A stretch of 64,000 nt of DNA. It comes from Effrenium voratum. Taxonomy: Eukaryota; Sar; Dinophyceae; Suessiales; Symbiodiniaceae. The stretch covers positions 564,718 to 628,717 of the forward strand of contig CAUJNA010003772.1 in the NCBI GenBank assembly GCA_963377175.1. The letters are read 5' to 3'. Within the stretch, counting starts at the first letter, position 1, and each line of letters opens with the position of its first letter. Below the pieces are notes generated by a model. The model was not told the DNA's origin. It worked only from the letters and a program-made list of their open reading frames with translations, and ran no database searches. Below are positions 49,801-62,740 of the stretch, one piece after another. Made by a program: the position numbers and the translations under genes.

Positions 49801-49818
49801 ACTTTTGGAGGAAACACC
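46803..49818. other. Gene-free stretch
   Basis: No gene recognised. Long C/G homopolymers occur at 47211-47220 and 47462-47477, likely assembly trouble spots. A 16-bp perfect palindrome caaagggatccctttg lies at 47657-47672. Confidence 0.4.
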
Positions 49819-49949
49819 ATGTTGGCCCCGGATTGATAAACCCCAGTTTATGAATGTGGGGGTGTTCCCTCCAAGAGTGATGAATCCCCACTAAAACCAG
49901 GGACACCCCCATATGAATAAACCAGGGTTCATTAATCTGGGGTCAACAT
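49819..49949. mobile_element. Foldback element, 131 bp
   Basis: Two arms of about 52 bases (49819-49870 and 49899-49949) are imperfect reverse complements, roughly 80% by eye. Matching words include atgttggccccggatt / aatctggggtcaacat, and gtttatgaatgtgggggtgt against acacccccatatgaataaac. The loop carries ccccactaaaa, the reverse of ttttagtgggg found in family B. No clear target duplication. Probably a MITE-like element. Confidence 0.62.
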
Positions 49950-52330
49950 CATCTTCCACTGGCTTGACCTTTGCCCGGGGTCATTGCCGTTGACTCGAAA
50001 AAGCCCTGGGCCTCCGAAAGGTCAATACCCCGCGGGCCTCCTGCACATCTCTGAATCCCGGATCCAAGGACAGTGGTGGAAGACCAACTGCAACATGCCC
50101 TTGTTTCATGCTTGTTCCTACAAAATGGAAAATGGGTTACACCACATCGCCAGAAAAATCATGCTTGCTCCGTACTTCACATGTGTTCATAGTAGCGGAC
50201 TCGGTTGAGGCCATCAACAACTTCAAAGGTCAATCGTTCAACTGCCCTCGCGGCGGCTTGAGACTTGTGAAAATGAAAAAAGGGGTCCTCACGGATCCAT
50301 GGGGTCGTTTTTGTTTGTTCGGTTTATAGGGTCCTCATGGGTCGTGTGACCTCCAGACGCGGTTGTTACAGCTGCAAATTCGCTCAGGTGTCAAACATGT
50401 GAACTCTTTTCTGGTGGCAGCACACAAGGAAACAAACCATTTGGAAGGTAGCACACATGTCGAAATCTGCCCACCGCGGCCTGTCCAGGTTTCCTAACCA
50501 ATGGCTTTGCTCTCCAACGCAAGGAAAGCATCTGAACATCCTGACCTTTCCCCACGTCTGTTTGGAGTACCCGTCACCTTGGTTTATGGGGAAACCAAAA
50601 GAAACCCACAACTCTACGAGGTCCGCTGTTAAACACATACCCATACACGCATCTGTGCAGTTACCGATCTTCAGGTGTACCAGTTTAGCCCTTGCCCTCA
50701 AAGACATGACGCTGCTGCGTGCAACATTCAAGTCGTGCTTTAAGCCAACTGCCTAGTTGTTCAACACCGAATCATATCCAGGGTCATCTGGCTGTTCTGC
50801 CGGCTATGGTGCTTGTCTAATCTCTAAAATGGCTTCTCGAAGCTGTTTGCAGTCAATAAATCCCCAACTAACCGCTCGACTATTGGTGTGCACCGTAAAT
50901 ACTAAAAACATCACCTGTGCCAATTGTACATGTCTAGTGAGTCTAGTTTGTGCATGCGCAATGATGCTGAATGGCAGGTGAGAGTTTGCTGTTGTAACGT
51001 GAGGCACATCTGCATCACGATGATTTCAACTCATTCTTACTGAGGCCTTCCTCCATATCATGTCTTCCGGAGACAGCCATCTTCTCAAAACAAAAACGCT
51101 GCTTCTTTCGTGAAACGTGGCTTGAAAGCATTCGCGACTCCAGGACTCCAGCGCCGTGCCCTGTTGGTTGCAATGTCTGAAACTAGATGAATGCTGCTGC
51201 TGTTGCGGGCGCAGTTGACACGGGTCAACGGCTTTGTGCGACGACTGTGGCTCCCGTCCCTGCCACACCAGCAACCTTAAGATCCATGGGCTTCTTCAGC
51301 TCTTGCACGTGCGCCTAAATGACCCAGCCAGCGATCAGGCCCGGGAAGGAAAGCAATGTAGTTAAGCCGATTTTTCAAGCAAGGTGGGTTCCCACGCGTA
51401 AAACGAACTGAGGCGCAATGCCTGCCAGCACTTTCGGATCCTATGAGTTTTCAAGAGGAACTCAACAGTACTCTTTGGCGAAGTCCCGCGCGAAGCATTC
51501 TCAAGCTCCGGCGTCGGGCGGGCGGTTGAGAAGACTCGAACACCCCAAAAGAGCCGTCTCTTCCTTGACAACCCTTGGTATGGTAGCACCAAGGTCGGCT
51601 TTTTGCGACACTCCTCCCCAAAACAAAATGAACAAAAGCGCAAACGCATGCAGTCCTTGCCAGCACAAAATGACGGAAGGGTCCAAACAATGACAAAAGG
51701 CGCCAGCCCCCCTTCCTTGCCAAACCGACATTCAGCAGGAGTCCTGGCGGAAACCGATGCAGCAAGAACATGGCCACCTCGCATGCGAGTGACTGCCCGG
51801 ATGGGGTAACACAAGTGTCCCCAAAGTGGCGTCATGAGTCACTCGGAATAGTGGCAAACTTTCTGCTGACTTTCCTGCACCTTCTACTAGGTTGGTCTCG
51901 AGCACATTGCCTTGTGACTGCCATCTAAACCAAAGTTAAGACGAGAAAGGGTCACAATAGGCGGCTAATATTGATATCTTGAACCAGTGTCAGCAGTTGC
52001 CAACGAAGCCCAAAATATGGCTCTCCACTGCATAAAATGTTTCTTGTCCTAATTTGAGCACCTGATTCACAAGGAGATCCTTCAAACCAAATGCTAAATG
52101 TGTCTTGAACTCTGACCACTGCATTTGTTTACTCTAAACAAGGGATCCCCAAGTAAAAGGACTTTTATCATGGTGAGCTCGTTTACCCAGGTAAGCTCGC
52201 TGCAAATAGTCATGCAGCAACATGTACTGTTTAGGACATATTGTCTTGCCATTGGTGTCTTGCCGCTCCGCTTTTTTGGTTCCCAGATTCTGCTGTCCGC
52301 TGCTGATCATACCAAACCGGTCGGAACAAA
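49950..52330. other. Gene-poor stretch
   Basis: No domain recognised. 51362-51835 is open on the minus strand for 157 codons and part of it is also open on plus; both are compositionally plausible, so no call is made. Confidence 0.35.
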
Positions 52331-52331
52331 C

Positions 52332-52422
52332 AAAACTGGTCTGACAAGTCTCATCAGACCGAAACTGGTCCGATCAAACCAAAACTGGTCCGATCAGACC
52401 CAAGCTGGTTCGATCAGACTAA
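52332..52422. repeat. 20-bp minisatellite
   Basis: About four copies of a unit like aaactggtccgatcagacca, with period 20 between 52362, 52382 and 52402. Scattered relatives (gatcagaccag, tgtctggtcaaacc) continue to about 52730. Confidence 0.8.
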
Positions 52423-52936
52423 AAGAGTGGCACCAAACAAACTGGTTAGTCAACAAGACCCCAAAAGAGCCCAGCCAGTTTGAAGAATTCACCAGTGCAT
52501 CATTGCTGGTGCTGACGCATATGGCTTTCCAGCCCCTCATCATTATTTCAGAAAAACTGAAGCCAGTGTCAGTAAGCCACTGTCTCACCGGACCGTGGCC
52601 GGACCAGTTCTGCTCTGATCAGACCAGTTGTGCAGGCTTGAAAGGTTTGATCGGACCCAGAACAGTCTGAGTCTGCTCAAACCATCAAAGTGTCTGGTCA
52701 AACCAAAAGTTGTCTGATCAAAGGGGACCTCTTGGCCAAAATGTTCATGGGGGGTGTTCCCCTTCAAACAAAAACCAAAGCCATCTGTATCCACAGATCC
52801 ATGGCCTCTTGGCAAATCCCCGCCTGCACTTGCTGGTGTGCCAGTGCGTTCCTTGGGCTGTTGGCACAGCGAATGTGCGGAGAGCTGCGACAGTTTCAAA
52901 TCAACACAAAACGAAGGGAGTACCTACCATCGAACA

Positions 52937-53506
52937 TCACAGGCAATTCGAAAAGTAAACTACATGCACCAATTGCATACCCTTACGACAAATTGCTTTT
53001 GCGACAGGATCCTGCCGAGTCGCCAAAAGATGCTGTGCCCGTTGACGTCGCACAAACGCCCGTTGAGCAGGCCTGGTTGCGTTCATCCGGCTGGTCTTGG
53101 GAGTTCCGTTGGAAGACCTACCCTCGACTTGAATTGGGCCGTCCTGCACCAGGCACCGAACAAAGGTCTTGAACGAAATGGTTGAAAGCTTCTTCCCATA
53201 GTCCTGGAAAGAACTTACGAGTTCAATCAAATGCACCGCCTGTCCGGCAGTCAACTCTGCAACCTCGACTTCGGAACAACCATCTCTCATCCTGATACGA
53301 CAGTATATAAAACCCAGCCGCTCACTTGTGTTGAAGTATACGCTCAGGCAAAACGACAAACGCAAGTTTGTGCCTAGCGCTTGAACAAACTCAATGCTGG
53401 ATGCGCTAAGCGGAAGAAACCGCGGCACTGTGGTGGAAGTCTTAAAACGCAAATGAAAGCAACAGTGAATCAACATGTGAATGGAACGGAAGTCAATGGC
53501 TTCCAT
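52937..53506 (-). CDS. Orphan ORF, 189 codons, unknown protein
   Basis: The ATG at 53504-53506 is the first Met after an in-frame TGA at 53513-53515, so the frame is self-contained, ending at TGA 52937-52939. The product has mixed hydrophobic and charged segments: RSIHMLIHCCFHLRF, LPLSASSIEFVQALGTNLRL, SERLGFIYCRIRMRD, VEVAELTAGQAVHLIELVSS. The C-terminal third is basic and lower in complexity. No signal peptide, transmembrane helix or known motif was recognised. Its composition is the most gene-like of the non-repeat frames in the window. Its length alone does not exclude chance. It could also be one exon of a longer gene. Confidence 0.4.
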   Translation of the reverse strand: MEAIDFRSIHMLIHCCFHLRFKTSTTVPRFLPLSASSIEFVQALGTNLRLSFCLSVYFNTSERLGFIYCRIRMRDGCSEVEVAELTAGQAVHLIELVSSFQDYGKKLSTISFKTFVRCLVQDGPIQVEGRSSNGTPKTSRMNATRPAQRAFVRRQRAQHLLATRQDPVAKAICRKGMQLVHVVYFSNCL

Positions 53507-53515
53507 CACAACTCA

Positions 53516-55421
53516 ACGAGTTTCGAAACCTGGGGATTTACTCGTCTGCTTTGAAATCTCTGCGACCAAACTCGAAGTGATCCGTTGACTCTCCGTACCC
53601 TCCCCAAAAAGGTGTGATGGCCCTCAGACGGGAAGAGACAACTCAATCGCAGGGATTACTAAGGGTCGTCCTTTTTGTTTAGGGCAAATCATGATTGTTG
53701 CCAATATATATATATATATATAATATTATAAAGTCAGTTTTTAACTGGTCCCATTATTCTGCCTGTATCCAAATCATCCCGGAAGTGGCAGGTTGCAGGG
53801 ACACCACCCCAGTTGCTGAATTTGATAACCCCCAGAAATGGTCAAACTAATTAATGACCCCAGGCTATTTATGCGTACTAGTCGATTCGGGCCGATCGGT
53901 TTTCGGATCCCAAGGATTGACCAAAATTGTTGGGAGGGTGAGTTGTTGTTTACTTGATGCCCAAGGCTTCCAGCCGCAGTTTATCTATTTCCCGCATGGC
54001 CAATGTTTTGGGGCAACATTAGATTGGGATTCCCACCTGAAACAGACTTGGGATTCACAAGTGGGCAACACGTTGGGCACCCAACCAGACTCCCACAGGT
54101 CCACCAAACCGGCCTCGGGCCAGGAGATCCTCCAGCTGGGCAAGGTTCCCCTGGCGAGCGAGCGAGCGAGCTCGGCGCATGGGATGCTGCTTTCGCCCGT
54201 TCAAATTTTGAGGATGAAAATGAGCGCAAGGAATTTTTGAGAGATTGGGTCTGTCTCTGAATCATCTTGTGAGCCTATACCCTTGTGCTGCCGTCTGCTC
54301 ACAAAGCTTGGCGGTTGGTTCTCTCTGAATGAGTCGCACTCGGGCTGTAAGGCTCAAAAAGAAGCCCCATCGCTATGTTTGCACATTGGAAGCCACCGGC
54401 AAATCCCAACATCAGATGCACAACACCCTACTATAAAGGGAAGCAAACTCGGAAACATCTTGCCGCTGCTGAAAACAAAGTAATTGTCAAAACGATTGCT
54501 GAATGTTGGCCCACAAAACTGCTTTCTAACTTAGCCTTCATATACAAGCACTTCCACATTTGCAACATTTGTCCTTTCGTGGGTCGCTCTTTCTTTTCAT
54601 ATGAGTCACTGGTAATTTCCAGCTGGTGTCACCCAATATGGATTTTTGCCCGGTAACAGTGTAAAGCCTGAAGCCACATTACTTGTGTGAAGCATGCCAT
54701 CCCCGGCCATGTTTGGGGTGGCCTTCAAAAACTAACCCCGGAAGCCAGGCGTTCGAAAAGGTCACTAGTAGCGTTAGTTCTGACACGCAGGCAACCCCAT
54801 TGCTGTCCCAGGTTTAGTTCCGTGACCCGGTGAACAAATCAGGAGAGTGACTGCAAGTTGGGCTGAGGGGTATGTTCTGTATAATATGTATATATATATA
54901 TATATACACGTATAAACACGGAATCGCACAGCACAAACTGGGAAGTATTTCACAGCTATGTCCGGCGGCAAACATCCCGAGCCTTGCTGAACAATCTTGT
55001 CTTGGGCTTGCAACTGGAGAAACATGCGCAGAAACACGATTAACTGGTGCAGGGAATAATGCCTCCCTCGACTGCAGCAAGACAGCAAGCAGCTGCTTGT
55101 GTTGGGTCAAGGACTTCAACGTTCATGTAGGGGAAGTTGCCCACATTAGTTGCAAAACTGAACTGGCAATCATCTATCTACATAGCCCATGACATCGAAC
55201 GTTATGATCATACATCAAACAGTACAATGACAATGATCAAGTTTTCCTTTGAGCTGCTAAAATTGAACATGTGAGGCAGAACTGAGTCCCCGAAAATCGA
55301 AATGGCTTGTTCTTGCTGGGCTTTTCAGTTACGGACCTCGCCGCATGTGAAGCTTTGCAGCCCTTCTGTTCTTCTTGGTTTCCCACGAATTTCCAAAAGT
55401 GGGTAGCAAGAGTTTAAAGAT
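53516..55421. other. Gene-free stretch with AT microsatellites
   Basis: No gene recognised. AT repeats at about 53703-53729 and 54885-54913; (GAGC)n short run at 54158-54171. Confidence 0.4.
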
Positions 55422-56568
<1,147 letters not shown>

Positions 56569-56647
56569 GAGCAAGCATGACATATATGTGGCAGGGTCCA
56601 GGAAACCGGGGGAAAAAATAAGCTCAGGTGATATCCCTAACAGCATG

Positions 56648-56678
56648 TGAAACCCTGGTGGAACCCTGGTGGAACCCT
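56648..56678. repeat. Small outlier of the ctggtggaaccc repeat
   Basis: Two to three copies of ctggtggaaccc, the same unit that fills 57720-58545, about 1 kb away. Confidence 0.8.
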
Positions 56679-56805
56679 TCAGCTGTTGAGAGAAAGAGAA
56701 CAAACAACTCCCAGAATCCTCGCGGAACGCCCCGGGACCATCCTTACCGCCGGTGTTGCTGAGGATGCCGCCTTGTAAAGCAAAGCTACGAGTGACAGCG
56801 CAATC

Positions 56806-57345
56806 TCGCCCTGATCGGGGCCCGACGGCGCAATCGGGGCCCGATCGGGGCCCGACAGCGCAATCGGGGCCCGATCGGGGCCCGACGGTGCAATCGGGGC
56901 CCGATCGGGCCCGACGGTGCAATCGGGGCCCGATCGGGGCCCGACGGTGCAATCGGGCCCCGACGTCCCGTGGTGCAAACCCAGCCACCCATACTATAGC
57001 TCAACGCCGGTGACCCTTGGCATGCGGAAGGCAACTGTATCTATAGCAAAACCAATTGACGGGGCCCGACGCTGCAATCAGGGCCCGATCGGGGCCCGAC
57101 GGGGCCCGATCGGGGGCCCGACGGTGCAATCGGGCCCCGATCGTCCCGTGGTGCAACCCCAGCCACCCATATTATAGCTCAACGCCGGTTTTCCTTAGTA
57201 TGCGGATTGCAACTGTATCTATAGCAAAACTAGGCGATGCCAGCTTGACGGGGCCCGACTGAGTCGGGCCCCGATCGGGGCGCGATGGCGCAATCGGGGC
57301 CGATCGGGCCCAAAGGCCCCGACAGTGCAATCGGGCCCCGACCTA
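56806..57345. repeat. GGGGCCCGATCG repeat with a 178-bp tandem duplication
   Basis: Repeated words ggggcccgatcggggcccga and ggtgcaatcggg. Within it, a block starting cgtcccgtggtgcaa at 56964 recurs at 57142 (offset 178), followed in both copies by cccagccacccata and agctcaacgccgg and actgtatctatagcaaaac. The core cgatcggggccccgatcg is self-complementary. Confidence 0.88.
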
Positions 57346-57719
57346 GGCCCGGTGAACCTCGCAAACCGTTCTCACGCAACTTTCGTGGAGCTCAGCGTGA
57401 AACTTTGCTGGAACCTTTCCTCAGGGCTGCCCCATAGCTTTTGCAGAATTTGGCGTTTGACCAGCCCTCGCAGCCTGGGAATTCTTGGAACCCAAAGCCC
57501 ACCAAGCAGCAATGCCAAGCATTTACTCTGCTGCACCGTGAGTTCCGCAGCGACGTGATCTGATTTGCCACAAAGCCAACATGTGCCTGAGCAAGTGAGC
57601 AAGTCACAAAACAGTGAAAGTGTGCTAAAAACCATTGATTTCGGTTTTGCTTAGTGTTCCGCCCATGAGCAAAGCGATCTTGATCCGATGGCTTTTCAGA
57701 CGACGGGCGCACGACACAC
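57346..57719. other. Spacer between repeats
   Basis: No gene recognised; the 151-codon minus-strand frame here has no domain. Confidence 0.4.
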
Positions 57720-58545
57720 CCTTGGTGGAGCATTGTGGAGCCTTGTGGAACCCGTGTGGAATCCTTGCAGAGCTTTGTGGAACCCTGTGAAACCTCAGGG
57801 CCCACAACCCTCACAGAATCTTGTGGAACCCTGAAACCCTCATACAACCTTACCTCAAACCACCCCGGACCACCCCGCAGCCCTCGCAGAACCTCGTGGG
57901 ACCCTGCTAGAACTGTGCTGGAATGGAACCTTACCTTGCCAAACCTGGTGGAATTCTGGTGGAACTCTCATGGAACATTACCTCAAACCAGCCCGGACCG
58001 CTGGTGGAACCCTGGTGAAACCCTGGTGGAACCCTCGTGGAACCTTCCCCGGACCACGCCGCACCCTCGAAGAACTTGGTGGAACGCTGGTGGAACCCTC
58101 GTCCGGAGCACGACGGGCTGGTGGAACCCTGGTGGAAACCTGGTGGAACCCTCGTGGAACCTTACCTCAAACCACCTCGGACCACCCTGCAGCCCTCGCA
58201 GAACCTGGTGAAACCCTGGCAGAATTCTGGTGGAAATCTGGTGGAACCCTCGTGGAACCTTCCTCAAACCAGACCACCCCAGCCCTCGAAGAAATTGGTG
58301 GAACCCTGGTGGAACCCTCGTGGAACCTTACCTCAAACCACCCCAGACCACCCCGCCCTTGCAGAACCTGGTGGAACCCTGGTGGAACCCTGGTGGAACC
58401 CTGGTGGAACCCTGGTGCAACCCTGGTGAAACCCTGGTGGAACCCTGGTAAAACCCTGGTGGAACCCTGGTGGAACCCTGGTGGAACCCTGGTGGAACCC
58501 CTGGTGGAACCCTGGTGGAACCTTAGCTCAGGGTCGCCCCGAACC
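57720..58545. repeat. 12-bp minisatellite ctggtggaaccc with higher-order blocks
   Basis: Degenerate at the left (ttgtggaaccctgtg), then clean runs of ctggtggaaccc, densest at 58365-58530. Interspersed blocks such as aaccttacctcaaaccaccccggaccacc give a higher-order pattern of roughly 85-150 bp. Because 12 is divisible by 3, all frames stay open and read WWNP, LVEP or GGTL repeats. The 259-codon plus-strand frame (57970-58749) is most likely a by-product. Confidence 0.9.
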
Positions 58546-59130
58546 ACCCCGGAGCCTATCTGGGCTGAGACCCCAAAGCTTTCAGCTGTTGGGGAAAAAA
58601 CTTACAGATGTTCCTATGACATTGTTGTCTATGACCAGTTTGGTGGATTGCGAGGACCCTGTGTGTGGTTTTGTTTGGGACATGGTTGGCAACTATTTCG
58701 GGAAGTGAGCAATGGCCTTTGGGCTGTACCGAAACCCAAATGGGGATAAGGATGAGCTGTTAGACTTCACCACAACTACTAGGATTCGAGCAGTATTCTT
58801 GGCCAGACTTCGACCCCCTGCACAAGGTTAAGTGCTTGCTGGCTAAACAGAAGAATTCAAAAAAAGCAGATCAAACAACTCAAAGGCCAGCTCAATAACA
58901 CAAACAAAAGGGCCAAATGGCAATGGAAAACAACAACAACAAAAAACACCCCTAACAATAAATACACCTCCCCCATCAATAGATAGCACAAACTAGTTGA
59001 GTCTGCCACTGACGCCAGGCCTCCAGGACAGCCTCCCACAGTTCGCGGTACTCGCGGCTGTCTGGTCTCAGCTCCTGACTCGTCGGATAGTCAGACTATC
59101 CTCGGGGGGAACTTGTTCCGAAAATGGAAA
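58546..59130. other. No gene recognised
   Basis: Unique sequence after the minisatellite; no domain and no further repeat. Confidence 0.4.
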
Positions 59131-59140
59131 TTGTTTTGGT

Positions 59141-59256
59141 CTTGTCTGGCTGCTGCTCAGCAGGGAATGAGGGAATGACCCCCATAAGCCATCCTCTATG
59201 GTTCCTTTAAGGAAATCCCAGGTTCATTCCCTCATTCCCGGCTGAGCACCAGCAAG
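59141..59256 (-). mobile_element. Small inverted-repeat element, family C, copy 2
   Basis: 116 bp. Left arm tgctcagcagggaatgaggg and right arm (reverse-complemented) tgctcagccgggaatgaggg are near-perfect inverted repeats, continuing aatga. The interior matches 42406-42514 in reverse. It is directly flanked by ttgttttggt (59131-59140) and ttgttttggg (59257-59266), 9 of 10 identical. Confidence 0.7.
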
Positions 59257-59266
59257 TTGTTTTGGG

Positions 59267-59832
59267 AAAATTGTCAAAGAGCACAGCCCTGTTCTGACCG
59301 GGCACCTGTTCAAAACTCTCGCCCAGCGTCTAGATGGAGAAACATCTACCAGTGGTGCTTGCTTCGCGCCAGGCAGGAAACAGGCTTGTCAGTGCGATGC
59401 ACTTGTGCGGAAGAATGCCAGCCACAACAAAAAACACAAATATGGACGCTTGAGGGACAAAACTCAATGCAAATGTCACGCCGAGGTGGAAACACCTTGG
59501 ATCTGCTACATTCCGGCTGCGCTGGGGCCTTGCCGTCAACAACCATGTAACATGCGCAAATGACAAGGAAAACGCATCCTGACTTTGCCTCATTTACTGC
59601 ATCTTGGAAATGGGCCCTCAAGCTGCCGGCTCCAAGCTTCATTGCTCGTGTGCTCCGTCACTTGAAGCCTTGAATTCCACTGGCCCAAACGAGGGAGTGC
59701 GAAGCCGGCGGGCAGGCCAACGCACACCCACACACACAAACCAGCTGGCTTTTGAGCAAAATGCGACAAGCAAATCTCGCGGCATGGTAAATGAATATGA
59801 TAAGCGGGCGGCGTTGAAGAGACTGCAAAGCC
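59267..59832. other. No gene called
   Basis: A plus-strand frame ending at 59852 is protein-like in its last third (LAFEQNATSKSRGMVNEYDK) after an acceptor-like caaaccag, but the evidence is too thin to call. Confidence 0.3.
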
Positions 59833-60003
59833 CTACTTTGACGAGTGAATGAGTGCCACGCGGCCTCTGAGTCGCAGGAGTAGGCACTGCCGCTGGTGCC
59901 TGGCGGGGTCGGATGGGTTTCTGGGCAGAACTTGCCACCACTGCACCCGAAACTCTAGGTATGTGTCAGGCAGGCTGTTGAGATCGAGATTAAAGGGTCT
60001 GAC
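59833..60003 (-). CDS. Candidate exon, unknown protein
   Basis: A minus-strand frame reads RPFNLDLNSLPDTYLEFRVQ then WWQVLPRN, a strongly protein-like segment. The downstream part to the stop at 59833 is Arg/Gln-rich and may lie past a donor (caagttctg near 59930). No homology was recognised. Support is composition only. Confidence 0.2.
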   Translation of the reverse strand, partial: VRPFNLDLNSLPDTYLEFRVQWWQVLPRNPSDPARHQRQCLLLRLRGRVALIHSSK

Positions 60004-62257
60004 ATCACGTTTGGGTTGAGGCGGAGGATGGCTAGTGGTTGGTTTGTTTGCTTGGTGTTGGCGCTGATGCTGAGCTTGATGCCAGTCCATGTTGATGCTA
60101 CCCTAGGGATTGATGCTGTTTGTGTCTTGATACTTTTTTGGATTCAACTCATGACAACACAAAAAAGACAACAAGTGACCACCGACTTATTCCGCGTGTG
60201 TGCTCGTGAGAGTGCCTGGGTACAGGCTCCGAAGAATCATGTTGCACCAGCAAGCCGCGGCCAATGGATTTACAAAGATCGAATCATTGAACACAAAATG
60301 ATGCCACGTGGCTGTCCCTTTCAAAGGCATCCTTCCTTTCTGGGATCTTTAAGGCCCTCACAGGGGTCAACGCATTGCCCCAAGACACTACTTTTGGAAG
60401 TGCAACGGGGGTGATCGTCTTTCCCACCCAGAATTGCACCATTCAGGTTGGGTTTGGGTATCTTGGTCATAGCATTGGTGGCGTTCATGGGCGCCTAAAG
60501 GTGCCAGGGGACCAATAAACAGTCGGCTGTGCAGCTGGAAAACCCTTCAAATGACAACGTGACTCACGCCAAGGTGTTGATCCTTCCGAGAAGGCACAAA
60601 CCTACAGACCCCAAAAGGAAGCCAACAAAAACATATTTGGGAAGCAAGCAAAAAACAGATTCGGGCAACTCTACTAAGTTCTACTATGCCCGTGTGAGAA
60701 AGACAAACACACTTGTCACTGACTTGAAGCCCGGGTTTTCCTGGTCTCCGACCCCAGCCTACCCGGCCCGGCATACCAGGAATGGATAGCACCAGGGCCG
60801 GCTGAACGGGACCTGCGTGCGGCTCAATGGGAGATTCTTTGGTGTCCCTGTAAAACACTCCCCAAAACAAGTATCATCTAAAGAGGCACATGAGCAAAAG
60901 GGGTCTACAAATGAATGCAATCGGGTTGCCATCGTAATTTGCAGAAGAGAAGAGGCAAGAGAGTCCAAAAAGGAAGGCTGGTTTGCCAGTCATACAGTAT
61001 AACCAGCAAATACCAGTTTCTGAATGAACAGGCTGCGTAGCCTCAATTGTGACTGGCCCAAGGAACTGACTCGGTCAGGCAACGAACGATGTCTCACTCT
61101 TTCGCCTTCCAATGGTAGACCAAAGCACTGAACGAGTGCAACAGCAAGAGCCAACAATCTGGCACACCTGCTCCGATTCCATCGACTGTTCAACGTCAAA
61201 GGGGCGTGCGGGGCCAAAAGAGATCCAGCAGCCACATTGGCGAGTCTGAAGTGTTGCAATGGAAGCCCATGAAAAACTATCCTCGGAAATTTCCGGGATC
61301 TCCCAAGAAACCCATAAGAACCAGAAGGCCACAAAACACATGGGGACCCTAAACCGCTAGCTACCCAAACGGCCCAACCAGCCCCCGCCTGCCCGCGCGA
61401 AGCACAAGTCCATGGGCTGCGTGGGCAAAGAGCGCTGGTCCAAAGAGCGTTGGTCTGGGCTGGGTGCTGGCCTCAAATGCTGCCAGATTCGCCTTCCAAA
61501 ACTGACGCCAACCCCAGGAATTCCGATGTCCCAACACGCTGTCCCACAGTAAGTGCTCTGCGGACTGGGACAGTTTGCTTGGGGTCTCTAAAATGAGGGA
61601 GATTATTGGTATTGCTTGGCCATGGGTTTTTGAAGGAAGATCTAAAGGGAATCAGATCTCTGCCACCCATGCGTTTGTAAAACGGTCTCTCTTGAAATAC
61701 ATCAAATGGGGGTCCCCGATTTTGGGACCGATGTTCACCCTGACCTGTTCACTCACTTGGTCATTTGCGGAATCAACAAGCTAACGCATCTGACTCACAT
61801 GGCAGCCTGCGCTTGTGGTGCTATGGCTGGCGCGTCGAGAGTAATGTTACACCTCCTTTAATAGTCCCCTCTGTTGTAGCATTTTTCAGCAATTCAGGAT
61901 CTTGTGACTGTTTTGGGGTCCTCAATTGCAGCAATTGTCCCCCCCCCAAAAAAAAAGAACAGAAAAAAGGCTCTTTTTTACTCTCCTGATCTTGTCTAGG
62001 GCTAAGCCTCCGATAAAATATGGGCCAAACAAACTTGGCAAAGAAGTCGAGCAAACAAACCGAGCAAACAAATCCGGGCAAACAGGATTATTTGAAGTGG
62101 TCCCCAAACCATCAAATTCGAGATAGCTTCTTTACAAACAAGTACAGGCAAACAGTCACGCAAAGGGGAGTGCCCACCGCCCTGATCCTCTTTAATGCGA
62201 CTGTTTTAGGGTCCTCTGTAGTGTCTAACCTGTTTGTGGGTTGCTAAAAAAAAATGG
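60004..62257. other. Gene-free stretch
   Basis: No gene recognised. A plus-strand frame at about 60030 starts with a hydrophobic signal-like run but lacks other support. A C/A homopolymer lies at 61939-61957. Confidence 0.35.
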
Positions 62258-62506
62258 TCCTTGGCAATATTAAAGTTGTAAGTGCTAGGAATCTGAGAGT
62301 CAGCCTTGGCAATACTAGAGTAGAACTGGCAATACAAAAGTAAGTACTGTGAAGCTGAGAGCCAGCCTTGGCAACACTAAAGTAGAATTGGCAGTACTAA
62401 AGTACGTACTGGGAATCTGAGGGTCAGCCTTGGCAATACTAAAGTAGAATTGGCAATACTAAAGTAAGTACTGGGAATCTGAGGGTCAGCCTTGGCAATA
62501 CTACAG
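62258..62506. repeat. 62-bp minisatellite, about four units
   Basis: Units start at 62278, 62340, 62402 and 62464, exactly 62 apart, each reading gtaagtactgggaatctgag then gtcagccttggcaatactaa. Within a unit ttggcaatactaaagta is itself duplicated. A partial unit precedes at 62258. Confidence 0.93.
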
Positions 62507-62537
62507 TTGGCGTCCAACATTACCAAACGGTGCTAAA

Positions 62538-62653
62538 CTAGGTCCTCCAGTAGACAGGCCACAATAAGGGTACCCCTTTTTCTGTAGTCTATTTTAGTAG
62601 GCAAACCCTCCCCCCCCCAAAGAAGGGCAAAAGGACACTACTGGGGGCCCGCC
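62538..62653 (+). mobile_element. Small inverted-repeat element, family A, copy 4
   Basis: 116 bp. The left end ctaggtcctccagtag is intact; the right end (ctactgggggcccgcc) has lost the final acctag match. Flanks are taaa (62534-62537) and aaaa (62654-62657), 3 of 4 identical. The interior matches the other copies, including tagtctattttagtag. Confidence 0.75.
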
Positions 62654-62740
62654 AAAACGTGCCATCAATGAAGCCAGATTCAAGCGGCCCTGCGCCGAAC
62701 GAACCAAGCACACAAACACCCCCACCCCCACCCCCGAAAC

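Noticed and set aside
57970..58749. 259-codon plus-strand frame with WWNPGGTLVEP repeats
   Set aside because: The 12-bp minisatellite is stop-free in every frame, so the long ORF is expected without coding.
60031..60414. ORF starting with a signal-peptide-like hydrophobic run
   Set aside because: The rest of the frame has no domain or protein-like composition; a lone hydrophobic start is weak evidence.
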